Assembly (NCBI GenBank): GCA_010094045.1
Contig: ML986583.1
Span: 281,951 to 345,950, forward strand
Direction of reading: 5' to 3'
Length of the DNA stretch: 64,000 nt
Source of the DNA: Lojkania enalia
Lineage: Eukaryota > Ascomycota > Dothideomycetes > Pleosporales
Below, piece by piece: positions 35,189 through 46,898 of this stretch. The translations under genes and the position numbers were made by a program. The notes under the pieces are model-generated. The model saw only the letters and a program-made list of their open reading frames with translations, ran no database searches and was not told the DNA's origin. Numbering within the stretch: position 1 is the stretch's first letter; every line of letters starts with the position of its first letter.

Positions 35189-35646
35189 CTCAGTCTTAGG
35201 TCATGTGAAACGTATCTAGACGAGGGAGGGCAAAAGGCGACGTCGGAAATGAGCATAATTCACTGCAATAGAAGCTAGAGGTCTTGCCATGGTAACCAGC
35301 TCCATTCCAATTTAATATCTACCAAAGAAGTGCAATGATATCCTGGCGGGCTGTGATGGATTCATGTTATTGTTTCTCCCTCTTAAGTTTTTTGGCATGG
35401 GCGGTTTTGGAAGCCTATTTTGGCTCGTCGGGCTTTGATTTGTCGGAGATTAGTGTTCAGGGAATGTGCACGGTGTACGTACGGTGGCGGACTCGTCTCA
35501 TCGAGCGTTTCTGTTGGATATTGCGTTTGCTAGGTACATCCCATATCAGGCTCATGGCGAGTCTGTCGGAAATTGTAGAGTGGGGGAGGGAAATGAAAGG
35601 GTGATTGATAGAGAAGAGATGGTGTGAAGGGGTATCTCAACCGATA

Positions 35647-35678
<32 letters not shown>

Positions 35679-35741
35679 GAATGCTGTCCTCGATTTGCCA
35701 TCACCTCTATCTCCCCTCTCTCCTTATCTTTCCAAATACTA
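35189..35741. other. Convergent intergenic region with poly-A tract
   Basis: 550 bp between the stops of ATM1 (plus) and the esterase (minus). It includes 23 consecutive A (35656-35678), which is poly-T on the esterase sense strand 64 bp after its stop. No gene is seen. Confidence 0.45.
35656..35678 (-). repeat. Poly-A tract (poly-T downstream of the esterase)
   Basis: 23 A on the plus strand; on the coding strand of the esterase gene it is T23, 64 bp downstream of the stop codon. Confidence 0.9.
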
Positions 35742-36890
35742 CTACGGGTTATACTTCCACCCATGGGCCCTATGAACATCCCTAATAACCCGCACACAAG
35801 CCTCAAAGGCTTCCATTCTCTCCTCCTCGAGAATACTCTTCGGCACTGTTTTCATTAGCCTACATCCCAACCACGCATCTCACATATTGGGGACGGAAAA
35901 CTCACACTCAATCCACCCATGAAACCCCTTCTCAAACACCTTAGCCTCAACTCGCCTCTCGGTGTCGCCCTCCTCCTCGCACTCCCTCCTAACCCTCTCC
36001 ACAAACGCCAATTGCTCGTACATCAAAATATCAATCCCCGCAACAATCAACAACACATTCCTCGGCAACGAATTCTTATCCGCGATAATGGGGTTCAAGC
36101 GCGGATTGGTCAGGTTCTGCATCCTCGCAGGCCCCGCATACGCATCGAAGAGTGGTACCAGGAACGCCAATGGATCCTTCGCAGGAAAATTGCTCGGCTT
36201 TGGCTTGTCTTCCGGCTTGATTCTGAAATCGAGCGCGGGGCAGAAGGCCACGAGCGCAAGCACCTCTATCACGCTCCCCCTCTCCTTCTGCAAATGGAGC
36301 CACATGGCGGCGCTCAGCGCGAGGCTACCGCCCGCGCTCGAACCGCCAAGCGTTAATAACTCGCGGTCAGCACCGAAATGGGACTCAGCGTGCGTCAGAA
36401 TCCAGGATAATATGTCTTCTATATCGTTGTGGGCGGCGGGGAACGTGTGTCGGGGGGCAGCGCGGTACTGGCATGATATTACCACTGCGTTTGTCCTAGA
36501 AGCGAGGAAGTTGCACCACCGGGCATTGGCCTCTGCGAGGCCACCGAGGAACCCCCCGCCGTGGATGTCGATGTGGAGAGGTCTTAACCTACCCGCCTCT
36601 TTTCCCTCGCTTGCCGAGCCGGCGGCTGATGGCGCTGAGAGTGCGGGCGGTTTGTAGACTAGACAGCGCCGGGGCCCGGACCGCGTAGGGATGTATAGCA
36701 CGGTATAGCTATGGTTAAAGAGCCAAGAGGGGGACGTTATGAGTGCGGCGAGGAGGTTTATAGGGACGAGGGGGAGGAGGCGCCAGCGCTGGGACCAGGG
36801 GAGGGAAGAGAATATTGCATCGTAGCCGGGGCGGAAGATGGAGGGGAGAATTGTGAGTTTCGCGTACAGAAATTGAAGGATTATAGACAT
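35742..36890 (-). CDS. HSL-type alpha/beta-hydrolase (esterase/lipase)
   Basis: 362 aa from exons 36890-35906 and 35845-35742 across a 60-bp intron (GTGAGT...ACAG), joining HGWIE to LPKSILEEERMEAFEACVR. The oxyanion motif HGGGFLGG (His110) and nucleophile motif GGSSAGG (Ser185) mark the hormone-sensitive-lipase family. Asp287 (AGIDILMYEQ) and His324 (KGFHGW) complete a plausible triad. A hydrophobic N-terminus (residues 1-60, LLPLVPINLLAALIT) may anchor it in a membrane. Natural substrate is unknown; members cut short or medium acyl esters and some act in secondary metabolism. Nothing around it forms a cluster. Confidence 0.9.
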
Positions 36891-37413
36891 TGCGAGTCAA
36901 CTAGAGGAGTATTGCGTTGAAAGGGGAGATTATACTGGATTTGGAACGAGCGGAGACTGGATAATGTGACGGTGTTGGAGCAAAGATACCTGTTTCTGAG
37001 AGATGGGAAAGGGGACTGCTAAAAACAGAACTGGAGAAGAGAAGAATGAATGGCATTAGGTTTTGGAATTATGGGATTATGAGTCGGAATAAAATGCGTA
37101 GAGTAGGTCAAGGCCGTTGTTCGAAATTGCGGCTGGGGCAGGCATTCAATGCGAATACGAAATGGTTGTCGGGATGCCACGCGCCGTGCCGCCGTATTCA
37201 AAACGCCTACACCGATGTCTTCGATTGCAGTACCTCAGGCATCTTTATCCAACCAAAATTCGAGTCCGACAGACATCGCATCTTAATAAAGCCAACCCCC
37301 AAAGAGAAACTAATTGGACCAAAGAGCGAACCACGGAGTTACCCTTTGGGTCAGTGTTTACCGATTTGATGGTTCAATGGGGCCGCTTCGCTTTACGCAT
37401 GACAGGACATTAC
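36891..37413. other. Intergenic region upstream of the esterase
   Basis: 523 bp holding the esterase promoter and the 3' end of the AlkB-like gene. No gene is seen. Confidence 0.4.
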
Positions 37414-38830
37414 TTATGTCGTATTATCCAGCATCTTCTTCGAATTTTCGTTTCCCCTACTCTTTCTTGTTATATCTGCCCACGGCGGCTCACCGTCGTC
37501 ATCAAATTCTGCCCATTGAAAGAACGAACAGCCTTCCTGCCCAGGTACATAATTCGTATGGCACATCCACATGTACTTTCCCCTGGTCTCCTTCTTCCTA
37601 GTCACGCATCGTAAAACAGTGGGTACGCCGCACTTACATTTCGGGGTGAACCTTGGGTGTAGGCTCGCTTTATAGCATCGATATGTAATATTGAGCCGCT
37701 TGTTCTTTGCCAAAGGATGCGGGTCGATAGCTTGTGCTGGGGCGATAGAGTGCTTCCATTCTTCCTGCATCTCTGCATGCATTACAAGTAGTGAGTTGTG
37801 CGGGAGATGGATAGATATTTGGCCCTGGGCATCCGCGAGGGAACCATCGTCTTTCCGATACTCGTCGTCTTCGGCAACAATTTTTCGGACACGAAACTCT
37901 CGGGATACGCCGAGACTTATGCTACCGATGACTGCCCGTGGGCCAAGGTAAGTGAGTTGATCAGAATGATAACCCACGCTTTCTTGAGGTCCATCGTAGC
38001 AGTTGACAAAGGCGGTGTTGGGCTTCCATGGCTCCGCAGATTGATATTTGAGCTTCTTTCCGCCGGGGTAAAAGTCCCGAATGCGGCGTTGGATCTCACT
38101 ATTTACGGCTTCTTCAACCTGTACAGATGCTTTGCGCATTTCTGGGAGAGTGCATCGCACATCCTCGTATTATGTTAGTATTTAAATATAGTCGCATGCT
38201 ACATGTAACTGGCATACCTACCGTAACCTTCTTGCCATCATATATATACTCTGTTTTCTGCTGCTCCTGCTCATCCCAGCTATTTACGTAGAAGCAAAAG
38301 GTATGCGGACTCTTCACAGTCCTTTCAAAAAGCTGGAATTCCAAACATGAATAGGTAGGCGCTTCATTTAAAAGCTCAAGAAGTAAAGCGTCGGCTTGTT
38401 TTGCGGGCAAAAAGTTGTGGATGATGGAGCATGGGGTATGGGCTTCAATGTCCTCTGGCGTATATAAATGAAGTGTGGTGCCTCTTTTGGTCAGGGGTTG
38501 CTTTGCCGGCCCAGTACTTAGGGACGTAATCCGATATGATGAAAGTGAGGACTGATACCCTGTTCCAGATGGAGCTGGTCTTTTTCTGGGCGAGACAGAC
38601 TGGCTGCGGCCAAGAAAGTCAGCTGCTTCCTCGACGGAGCCATCTGAGGCGAGAAGTGCTTCTAGAAGAATATCTTGGGTGAGGTTCGGATGTAGTGATG
38701 CTAGTAATGCCAGCTTAAAGTCTGTAGATTCGTCGTCGGATGTCACGTTCTCGGGCGTTGAGATTTGTTGCGTTGCCACCTCATTCGAATCGTCAAGTCG
38801 TTTCCGCTTCCGGGACATGAAAGCGTCCAT
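37414..38830 (-). CDS. CUE-AlkB-GRF protein (2OG-Fe(II) dioxygenase, nucleic-acid demethylase-like)
   Basis: 452 aa from exons 38830-38222 and 38163-37414 (58-bp intron after GKKVT). Three modules are visible. Residues about 35-72 are a CUE/UBA-like ubiquitin-binding domain (LALLASLHPNLTQDILLEAL). The 2-oxoglutarate/Fe(II) dioxygenase core has the iron ligands His269 and Asp271 in VGYHSDQLTYLG, His341 in EWKHSIAP, and an Arg-containing 2OG site (RLNITYRCYK). A C-terminal GRF zinc finger (CKCGVPTVLRC, YMWMCHTNY, CSFFQWAEF) would bind single-stranded nucleic acid. AlkB proteins remove alkyl groups from DNA or RNA bases oxidatively. The N-terminus is basic (MSRKRKRLDD), a nuclear signal. The combination implies repair coupled to ubiquitin. 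Confidence 0.9.
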
Positions 38831-39134
38831 CTTCAGCTTTCACTCGAGCAGATCCGCGCATTATCGCGAGATCTCTGGTTGTTGATGGCTTATTCTAGGC
38901 AGCACCGCGCTGGGATGGATGTGAATAACGGAAACGCGCTATCACATGATAGACTTCCCCGCAATGACCCTCGGCGGGGGCGGCTGAACCCTGGGAGAGC
39001 CGCGGTGAGCGGCATCGTCACCGAGAAACCAAGATGAACATAACCACCGCATCCTATCCCCAGCGAGCAATGGTGCGCTCTGAGGGTATATATTATCACG
39101 TGCGGTAGACTCTCGACCTACGCTCCGAACCACA
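38831..39134. promoter_or_regulatory. Divergent promoter region, AlkB-like gene and PEX7
   Basis: 304 bp between start codons. A TATA-like GGTATATATTATC lies at 39084-39096, 40-50 bp before the PEX7 ATG. Confidence 0.5.
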
Positions 39135-40258
39135 ATGCTGGAATTCCGGACACAGGGCTATAATGGCTACAGCGTTAAGTACTCGCCCTTTTTCGACTCG
39201 CGCATAGCCGTCGCCGCATCGGCAAACTTTGGGTTAGTAGGCAATGGAAGAGTATATATCCTAGGATTAACACCGAATGGCATCGTTGTGGAGAAATGGT
39301 ATGCGACCGTAAATTCTTCGTACCAATGTCACAATTCTGATGGTAATAATCTAGGTTTGACACCCAAGACTCGCTCTTTGACACTACCTGGTCTGAATCC
39401 CATGAGAATCAGTTGCTCGCAGCCAGCGGCGATGGCTCCGTAAAGCTCTTTGATATCACGCTTTCACAATTTCCAATACAGTCATGGCAAGAGCACGCCC
39501 GCGAAGTCTTCTCTGTGCACTGGAATCTGGTCGGTAAAGACACTTTCCTCTCCAGCAGCTGGGACGGCACGATTAAGATATGGAACCCAAACGCCAATGC
39601 TAGTCTAACGACGTTGCCCACACATTCATGCACATACTCTGCCGAGTTCAGTCCTCATAGTCCAAGCATACTGAGCAGTGTGAGCTCGGACTCCCACCTG
39701 AGAGTCTTCGACCTGAGAACGCCGGCAAGCGCGAGTAATCACTTGACAATGAATATCCCGATACACACACCGCCGAAACCGCGAATGGGAGCTGCGGCTC
39801 CGGTTGGTGTGCCTCCCTCGGAAGCGCTTACGCACGACTGGAACAAGTATCGAGATACGATAATTGCAACGGCAGGCGTTGATCGCCTTATCCGTACGTT
39901 TGACATCCGCGCACCCGCTGCGGGGCCTATTGCTGTACTATCCGGGCATGAATATGCTGTAAGAAGGATAACATGGTCACCACATCTGTCTGATATCTTA
40001 CTCAGCGCGAGCTACGATATGACGTGTCGAGTGTGGACAGATGGCAGTGCAATGGGCGTGGGATCTGTTAGGCAAGAGAATATGGTACAAGATGACCCAA
40101 TGGTATATGGGGGAGGTAAAGAAATGGGAAGCATGGGAAGACACACTGAGTTCGTTACTGGCGTGGACTGGTGTTTGTTTGGAGCCGAGGGGTGGTGTGC
40201 GAGCACGGGCTGGGACGAGAGGGTTTTAGTATGGGACTGTAGAGCCATTATGCAATGA
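39135..40258 (+). CDS. PEX7: Peroxisomal targeting signal 2 receptor PEX7
   Basis: 355 aa from exons 39135-39298 and 39355-40258 (56-bp intron), joining VVEKW to FDTQDSLFDTTWSE. It is a seven-blade WD40 propeller: LLAASGDGSVKLFD, FLSSSWDGTIKIWN, ILSSVSSDSHLRVFD, IATAGVDRLIRTFD, ILLSASYDMTCRVW and ASTGWDERVLVWD are clear blades. The start FRTQGYNGYSVKYSPFFDSR is diagnostic of PEX7. The protein binds PTS2 cargo such as thiolase in the cytosol and delivers it to the peroxisome with a PEX20-type co-receptor. Loops between blades 4 and 7 (MGAAAPVGVPP, DDPMVYGGGKE) are fungal-type insertions. Confidence 0.95.
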
Positions 40259-40664
40259 TCAACGCTGCAAACCCTGCCCGGTTTCGATTACTCCTTGTTC
40301 CAAAGGGTCGAATCGAAAAACGAGTGCAATTATACCGAACTCTCAGTAACTCTAGTGAAGATTCTACTATCCGTATCGCGAACCTGTCAATATACAGACA
40401 TAACAGGACAAATACATCTACGTACAAGACCGATCCGTCGACAGCTAGTCTACTGGAGCCAGGGATACAACACCACGGGGTCCCCTTTTGCATAGCCTCC
40501 GCGACCCTTAAGTTCGCCAAAGGCACCAAAAGATAACCCACAGATGGCGTCGCACACACGCCTCGGCTAGTACCCGAATTCGGTTCCTCAACTCTCCGAC
40601 GCCAATTACACCCTCATCGAACATTGCCGCTCTCGTTGATGACTGTTCGCTTGCTATCCGAAGC

Positions 40665-41250
40665 CTATCTTTTGATAGGACGCCACAACACACCGCCACC
40701 CGGCACGGCCACACCTCCAATGATGCGGCCAATCACGATGCTGGCAATTAATAGACTGGGTCACGGCATCAATAATTGTCGGCACTATCGAAACGGCCGC
40801 AAAGGGCAACGGTGGCCCATTCCAGGCTGTCAGGTGAATGCGTAACATTCCGAGTACGACCGTCAAGCTCATAAAGCACGTATTGATTAGAAAGTGTTGG
40901 GTCGTGCCAAGGGTCGAGTGTCGACCAGTCGACAAGAGACGGCAAAGGACACGGCAGCTCTGAAATTAAGCGGAGAGACGTCCTCAAGGAGGTCAATTCT
41001 TGCTTCGGGCTGTTGGATGAATTGGCCCATTATTGCTCGGTGACGTTTGGAAAGACTGCGGGAGGCGTTCCTTGGATGGCCCTTGGCCGAGAGTCTTGGC
41101 TAGCGTCATGTCTTTTGGTCCAGGGGTGCACCTCACCCAACCAATGCCTCCCCTGTCAGGACGCATCCAGAAAATCGCGATGGACTGATCACTGCCTATA
41201 TCGAAAGCCTCATGACGCATGCTGTCCTCGGCCAGGCATCCTACAAACAG
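40665..41250 (-). pseudogene. Frameshifted remnant of an integral membrane protein gene
   Basis: On the minus strand a protein-like sequence runs through at least four reading registers without usable introns between them. From upstream: IGWVRCTPGPKDMTLAKTLG and KERLPQSFQ (near 41070-41150), then IMGQFIQQPEARIDLLEDVS (near 41000), then LTVVLGMLRIHLTAWNGPPL and VSIVPTIIDAVTQ (40760-40880), then LLIASIVIGRIIGGVAVPGG ending at the stop 40667-40665. The last two blocks are strongly hydrophobic, like transmembrane helices. The ordered, non-overlapping succession suggests one gene broken by small indels. I do not recognise the family. Assembly errors could give the same picture. Confidence 0.5.
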
Positions 41251-41587
41251 GAACAAGATGGGGGACCTGCTATTGACGAGGATTTCCCTCGCTATTAGAA
41301 CCGCTTTTATTTTGTACTCCCAGCTGCTGTCTGTCTCCCCATTGTTCACTGCGGGCTCTACTGCCGTGCTGTTCCTCGTATACTGTCGCGTGCTTCTGCG
41401 GGCTACCCGCATTATTTCTGTATTCCGGCGTAGCACGCTACCAGCGTTGCCACTCGTAACCCTCTCCTTGATCTTTTATTACCCGTGAAGGCAGGGTATT
41501 ATAAACTTGTCCCACCACGTCATTTTCAATTCATCCGGCATTCTAATAGCTACACAAATCGCGACTTCGAAGGTCGCACGCTCAGCC

Positions 41588-44196
41588 ATGGAGCAAACAC
41601 AACCCGTATCTCCCACAATGGAGCCCGGCCGCCGGAAGTCCGTCTTCTTGGAGGTCGGGCTGGTCGATGAATCGATAATTCGACGAGAGCGAAGCCCCAC
41701 CCCAATACTGGTATCAGACCCTCCGAAGCGAATACGTCCTGCGAGAATAGTGCGGTTTCGGACACGTGAGGATATCTGGGAGCAAGAGGCGGATTATGAG
41801 AGCAGCGAATGGGAGTCTACCTCCGACTCGGACGAGATGGAGGATAACACGTCAGCGGCTGTGGCGCTGCCGCCGAGTCAACACTTCAATCTATATTCAA
41901 AGCTCTATCGAATAGGCCTGTTGGCACTGGTGTTGGCTCTCGCTCTGCCAGTGTTTCAAATGGATTCGATATCCCCCGTTGGAGTAAAAGGAGGTGCTAT
42001 CCCCACTCATTCGATCGAGTCTTCGAAGAGGTCACCGCTTCGGAAAAGGGAGGACACGAACACGAATATTTGTAAAAGATGGAGTCACCAAAGTATATCC
42101 GTCCCAAGATTTTAGGTGGATAGAGAGAAGATTACTAACGATTGCAGCCGCTATCGTCAACGGAACGCTCTACATGTACGGCGGCCGGTCAACGACGGAT
42201 GCAACCCAAGACAGTGACACGTGGAGTAAGTCCCCTCCTAATTCACCCGAATCCTACTGATATTTATTGGCAGACAACGACTTCCTTACACTCGACCTTA
42301 CCAAATCATGGCAAATCAGCGATCCCTCTCTTACGGGCCTTCCACGCCCCTCAGGCCCTCCTGAAGTCGCTAATGGGTATCTTTGGAACTCTCTTAGCTC
42401 ACTCTTTCTCTACGGCGGCGAGTTCTCTGATACCCCCAAAGCCGCCCCCGTTGCCTTCTCCCTATGGGAATACAACATTGGATCCCAGCAATGGATAGAG
42501 CATCAAAACCCCACGACCTCGGCTGGGGTGAACGCAGAAGGAGATGGCCAGCCTGTCCAGCGCTCAGCGGAAGGTGCAGGATTTGGTGTGAGTACATTGG
42601 GAAGAGGATGGTATTTTGGTGGACATTTGGATGATTTTACCACGGAAGGGTGGAGTAATCAGATCAAACGGATTTATTTGAAGAGTTTAATTGAGTTCAC
42701 ATTTCCGGGGGCTACGAATAATGCTGTCGAATCGCTTGGGGATGGACAGACGGCAGGACAAGACGGTGTATGGAGAAATATTACTGAAGGCGGGCTGCAG
42801 GATACCGCTGGATTTACTGAACGAGCTGATGGACTTTTGCTATATATCCCTGGCTTTGGTGAGGAAGGCATTCTTCTGGGGCTTGCAGGCGGTGTCAACG
42901 AATCATTCGTATGTCCCATATCCCTTATCGAGATAAACCCGAATTGCTAAGAAGGATAGACGCAAATGAATGTTATCGACGTCTACGACATTGCAAGATC
43001 GACCTGGTACAAGCAAACGACGAGCGGAGAGATGCCGAAGTATCGCGTCAATCCATGCGCTGTGGTAGCGGCTGCGGCAGAGTAAGCAACCTTCATGCGA
43101 TAATCTAACCTAATGATGGTACTGACAATTTTACAGCGGCTCTTCCTACAACGTCTACATGTTCGGCGGGCAAAATCTCCAGCCAACTGGCGAACAAATC
43201 CAGTACGATGATATGTGGATTCTCTCCGTGCCAAGTTTTACCTGGATCGAAGTCGACCAATCCAAACAATCTATACCTTACGCCCGCGCCGGCCATACAT
43301 GCAACGTCTGGGACGGCCAGATGATCATAGTAGGTGGCTATGTGGGCCAGGAACTTTCCTGCGACTCCCCCGGAATCTATGTCTTCAACATGTCTAGCCT
43401 CCAATGGTCGGACCAATTCACTGCGCTGACAGGTGAACGAGCAACTAAAGGTTGGAGCGGTGAGGAGGACGACAACGGGAATCCGCTCGCCCAGCAAGTG
43501 AATCAAAGGGGCTTCGATAGCAAAGCTGGCCTAGAAGGCTCATATGGCTATGCAGTCCCACCCGCCGTTCAATCCGTAATCGGCGGCAAAGAAACCGGCG
43601 GCGCAACCCTCACAGCCCCTATGCAGACCCCGACCGAAGGCCCTTTCGCAACCGGCAAACCACAAACCTACACAGTAACCGGTCCCAATGGCGGTATCAT
43701 CACTGAGACCGCCGCTTCCGGCTCCAACACTAGCTCCGGCGCAAGCGGTACAAACGTTGGCGCTATCGTAGCGGGCGTCATCGCTGGTGTGTTCGCGGTT
43801 GTAGCCGCCTATTTCGCCTTCTGCGCCTGGGTCTACAGAAAACAAGTCCGGATCTGGAAACAGCACGCCGCAATGGTCTCCGCGCGCAACGCCCAGGCCG
43901 AAAAGAACGATCCGTTCGCCGCCCAGGGTGCCACCATCGCGTCCTCCGGCAAGAACTCCTCAGAACGAAACCCACTCAGCAACGTCAATACGCACCCCGG
44001 CTCAGCGCACAGTTCGCATGCGGGCAGCGGGATCGGATATGCAGGAGCGGCGGGCGTGGCTGCTGGGGAGGAAGGTCGAAGGAGTAGTGTTAGTTCTACG
44101 GATGATTTGCTCGAGGGCCAGGAGCCGAGTTTCTGGGGCATGCAGGGTGTGTTGTTGAATCCAAGGAGGAGCTTGAGGGTTATTAATCGGGATTGA
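41588..44196 (+). CDS. Kelch-repeat membrane protein
   Basis: 799 aa from exons 41588-42092, 42148-42225, 42274-42908, 42960-43081 and 43137-44196. An acidic N-terminal tail (about 1-95) is followed by a hydrophobic segment (LYRIGLLALVLALALPVF), then a kelch propeller with blade signatures LYMYGGR, LFLYGGEF, WYFGGHLDD, LGLAGGV, VYMFGGQN and MIIVGGYV. A Ser/Gly/Thr-rich stalk leads to a second membrane helix (NVGAIVAGVIAGVFAVVAAY) and a cytosolic tail. Two helices flanking the propeller place it outside the cytosol. Similar fungal proteins are annotated only as kelch-domain proteins; polarity or wall-sensing roles are guesses. Conserved intron joins (DTW-NNDF, NESF-TQMN) support the model. Confidence 0.88.
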
Positions 44197-45650
44197 TGAG
44201 AATGGTTTGTAGTGAGTAGTCCAAGTTGGACGCGATGGGGGACTCCGAGAGGCAGTTTGGTTTTTACGATTACGTTTGTTTGCATGATATCCCTCTCGTT
44301 TTTAGCGGATTTCTTTTCGGTTGCGGCATGATGAGGTTGATATGCCCTTCGGCATATAGGGCTTTAATATTTTGGAGACGTTTGGGGAAAACGGACGGAG
44401 TAATGACTAGCGAGAACGCTGAAAAGTGGTAGCAATGTATATACGCATACAGATATTGAATGACATGGAATATTCAAACTTTCAAAGAGTGAGTGTTCGC
44501 CGGTGTGAAGTGGGGATATGTAATATACCCTAAGGGTGGACTCGGGACTTAGGTACGGTCTCCCCCTTAAATGTTTACTTCAAATTGGGATTACTAGGAA
44601 GGTGTCTTGGTGGTGAGATGTGTGGACTTTTTCCGGACGAGGGGTTTCGTTTGCGGGGTTTGGACCGATTGGTACAATGTTTGGATGATAATTTATCGTA
44701 TGGTGGGTTTAAGTATATCTGAGACTTCGATATCTAGAACAGTAGTGAAGAATGAGATATTGCTACGCGGAATTCTCCTAGTGTTTGTGGGTAAGAGTCA
44801 GAGGTGGAGAGTTCATGAGGTTGGTTTGGTGGCGCTATGGGTTGTTGGTAACTTAGGTGGGAGGAAAGTGTGGGGCAAAAGAAGGGTATGATTGCTTGTA
44901 TTTAGGGGCCGCATTGATCGATGGGAGGTCGAGCTAATTGTGGCGAATGGAATTGCTGTGACCTTAATGGATAACTTGCGTTCTAAAGAGTGATTGGGTG
45001 TGCCGGATGGAACCAAGAGTGCTTGGAAATTTTGTGTATGTTTTCTTAAGTAGATGGCCGGGAGAGTCTGTGAAAGTAGAGGAATGCAAAAACCCAGCAG
45101 TTTCATTAATATATCTTTTGGTAAGAACTATCAAATATAAACCTGGAACCCCTCATCGTTTCTCAATTGAAACTCTTAGCAAAATCTGTATATATTGTTA
45201 TCATCCTGTGATACGGTGAGGTTAAAGTCGTCCCGTTTGTGGCGTTCGCAGTATCGCATTTCCTCGTGTTCTGTTCCGCTTTCAGCCTCCGCCCTGATGC
45301 AAAGAGATTCGACCCCTGTCTAGGCCCCCACACTCCGGAAACTTCATTGTTAGGTAGCTAATGAGAGTAGAAAGCTTACCTTTTGGGCATGTATTGCGAT
45401 GGAGGGGTCGGGAGGGGAAGCAGGACCTAGATCTGATAAGTGGTAGGGCACCGCATCGTCTTTCTATTTATCTTGTATGTTTCGTGTTCCTCCGAATTGG
45501 TTTTCTTACTGGATCAATTATCGGTAGGTCGTGCAAGTACATAATTGTTTGACTTTCTCTTAGTTGCAGTCTCAGGAAATACGACAAGCAACAGAGACCG
45601 AAACATCGAATTCTAGAAATGCAAGAATCAACACTCGATTGTATCCCGTG
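44197..45650. other. Intergenic region with a short upstream ORF at its end
   Basis: 1.45 kb without a recognisable gene. At the downstream end a 10-codon upstream ORF (ATG 45619, stop 45649-45651) overlaps the start codon of the next gene. Confidence 0.45.
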
Positions 45651-45651
45651 A
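45619..45651 (+). promoter_or_regulatory. 10-codon uORF overlapping the main start (TGATG)
   Basis: ATG at 45619 opens a 10-codon frame whose TGA (45649-45651) shares its A with the ATG at 45651. Such stop-start overlap can reduce translation or allow re-initiation. It depends on the transcript start lying upstream, which is not shown. Confidence 0.45.
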
Positions 45652-46898
45652 TGGCCCTCCTGGCGCTCTTTTTGAACACTCTGCTTAGCGGCATTGCGAG
45701 TGCACATACCCTCAGCGCACCTCAAGCCCTCATTACGAAAGCTCCTCTACTCCCACGAGCCTCCACCGAGACGTTTGGCTGGTTCTCCTCTACAGAATTT
45801 GATGAAACAACGAGTTGTAGGTGTACTCATGTACAACCTATTGGTCATTCTATTGACGAATTGAGATTCAAGACGACGCGTGGACATATGATCCCGAAGA
45901 CCCGATTATATCAAGTACCCTTGGGTACTGGATTGACTGGTGTCTTACCGACTGGTGCGAATTGTTTACGTCCTGTGGCCAAGGTGCTATCGGCGGACCA
46001 AGAACAACTTATCTATGGTAAGAACAAGCAATGTCCCTTCTTCCACACCAGCAAGGTTCTGAGGATGAGTATAGTGATTATTCAGGAGGCCAGGCATGTT
46101 ACACCGAAGTCCAACTCCAGTCATACGGCGCTACGGAGCCATTACTAAAGAAAGTACTTTGCACGGATAGTAGTTGGGAAACGCGAACGTATTATAGAGA
46201 GAGGCCGCTCAGTTCATATGGTACCATACTCCCCTTGCTGCATTCTCTAATTATTGGCTGAAACCTCCTTCCTAGATTTCCCTCCAGCATCTGCGGTTTT
46301 CACTACAACTGCAGCCACTGCACTAGATGACAAACCAGCCCCGACAGAATCGGACCCGAGCACCGGCCAAACAGTCCAAAGCGACAATCTCAGCGACGGC
46401 GCGGTTAAGGGTATTATAGCTGGTAGCACAATCGGTGGTGTCTTGCTACTCGGTCTTATAGTTCTCGTTCTCTACATGCGACGCCGTCGAAATCAAAAAT
46501 CTCGGAACCAGAACCTCAACCCTCCATCTTCTGTCCAGACTTCCCAGCCCCAGCCTCCACCTCTCATCTTTAACTCAGGCAAACTTCTCGCTCCCCACCA
46601 ACCGTCTTTCCAGGGACGAACATTCGAAGACGGACCGGAGGTTCGCGGTGCGCAGGGTATGCAGGGCCCGAAGAGTCCTAAATACGATGATGGGAAGGAG
46701 GTTTATCGCACGGCTGCGCCAATCGCTGGGTTACCTCCGAGGGGGGCGGAGTTACCCGGGTATGGAAGGGCGCAGGGAGAGTTGCATGCAGAGTCGAGGT
46801 ATCAGGCGGAGTTGCACTCGGAGAGTAGATTTCATGGGGAGTTGGATGGGCAGGGAAGAGCCAGGGGGGAGCTGTCGGCAGAGAGTAAAGACTACTGA
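45651..46898 (+). CDS. Single-pass surface membrane protein (SKG6-like layout)
   Basis: 359 aa from exons 45651-45816, 45873-46017, 46075-46220 and 46276-46898; all joins keep frame and give a Cys-containing ectodomain. A signal peptide (MALLALFLNTLLSGIASAHT) is followed by an ectodomain starting ETFGWFSSTEF with Cys in WCLTDWCELFTSCG, TTYLC and QACYTEVQ. Then come a Thr/Ala/Pro stalk, one membrane helix (IIAGSTIGGVLLLGLIVLVL) with basic stop-transfer RRRRNQK, and a Pro-rich cytosolic tail. The tail ends in an imperfect GELHAESRYQ repeat (four units). Many fungal plasma-membrane proteins share this layout with unknown roles. The splice sites were chosen by frame, so exon 2-3 borders are slightly uncertain. 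Confidence 0.75.
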
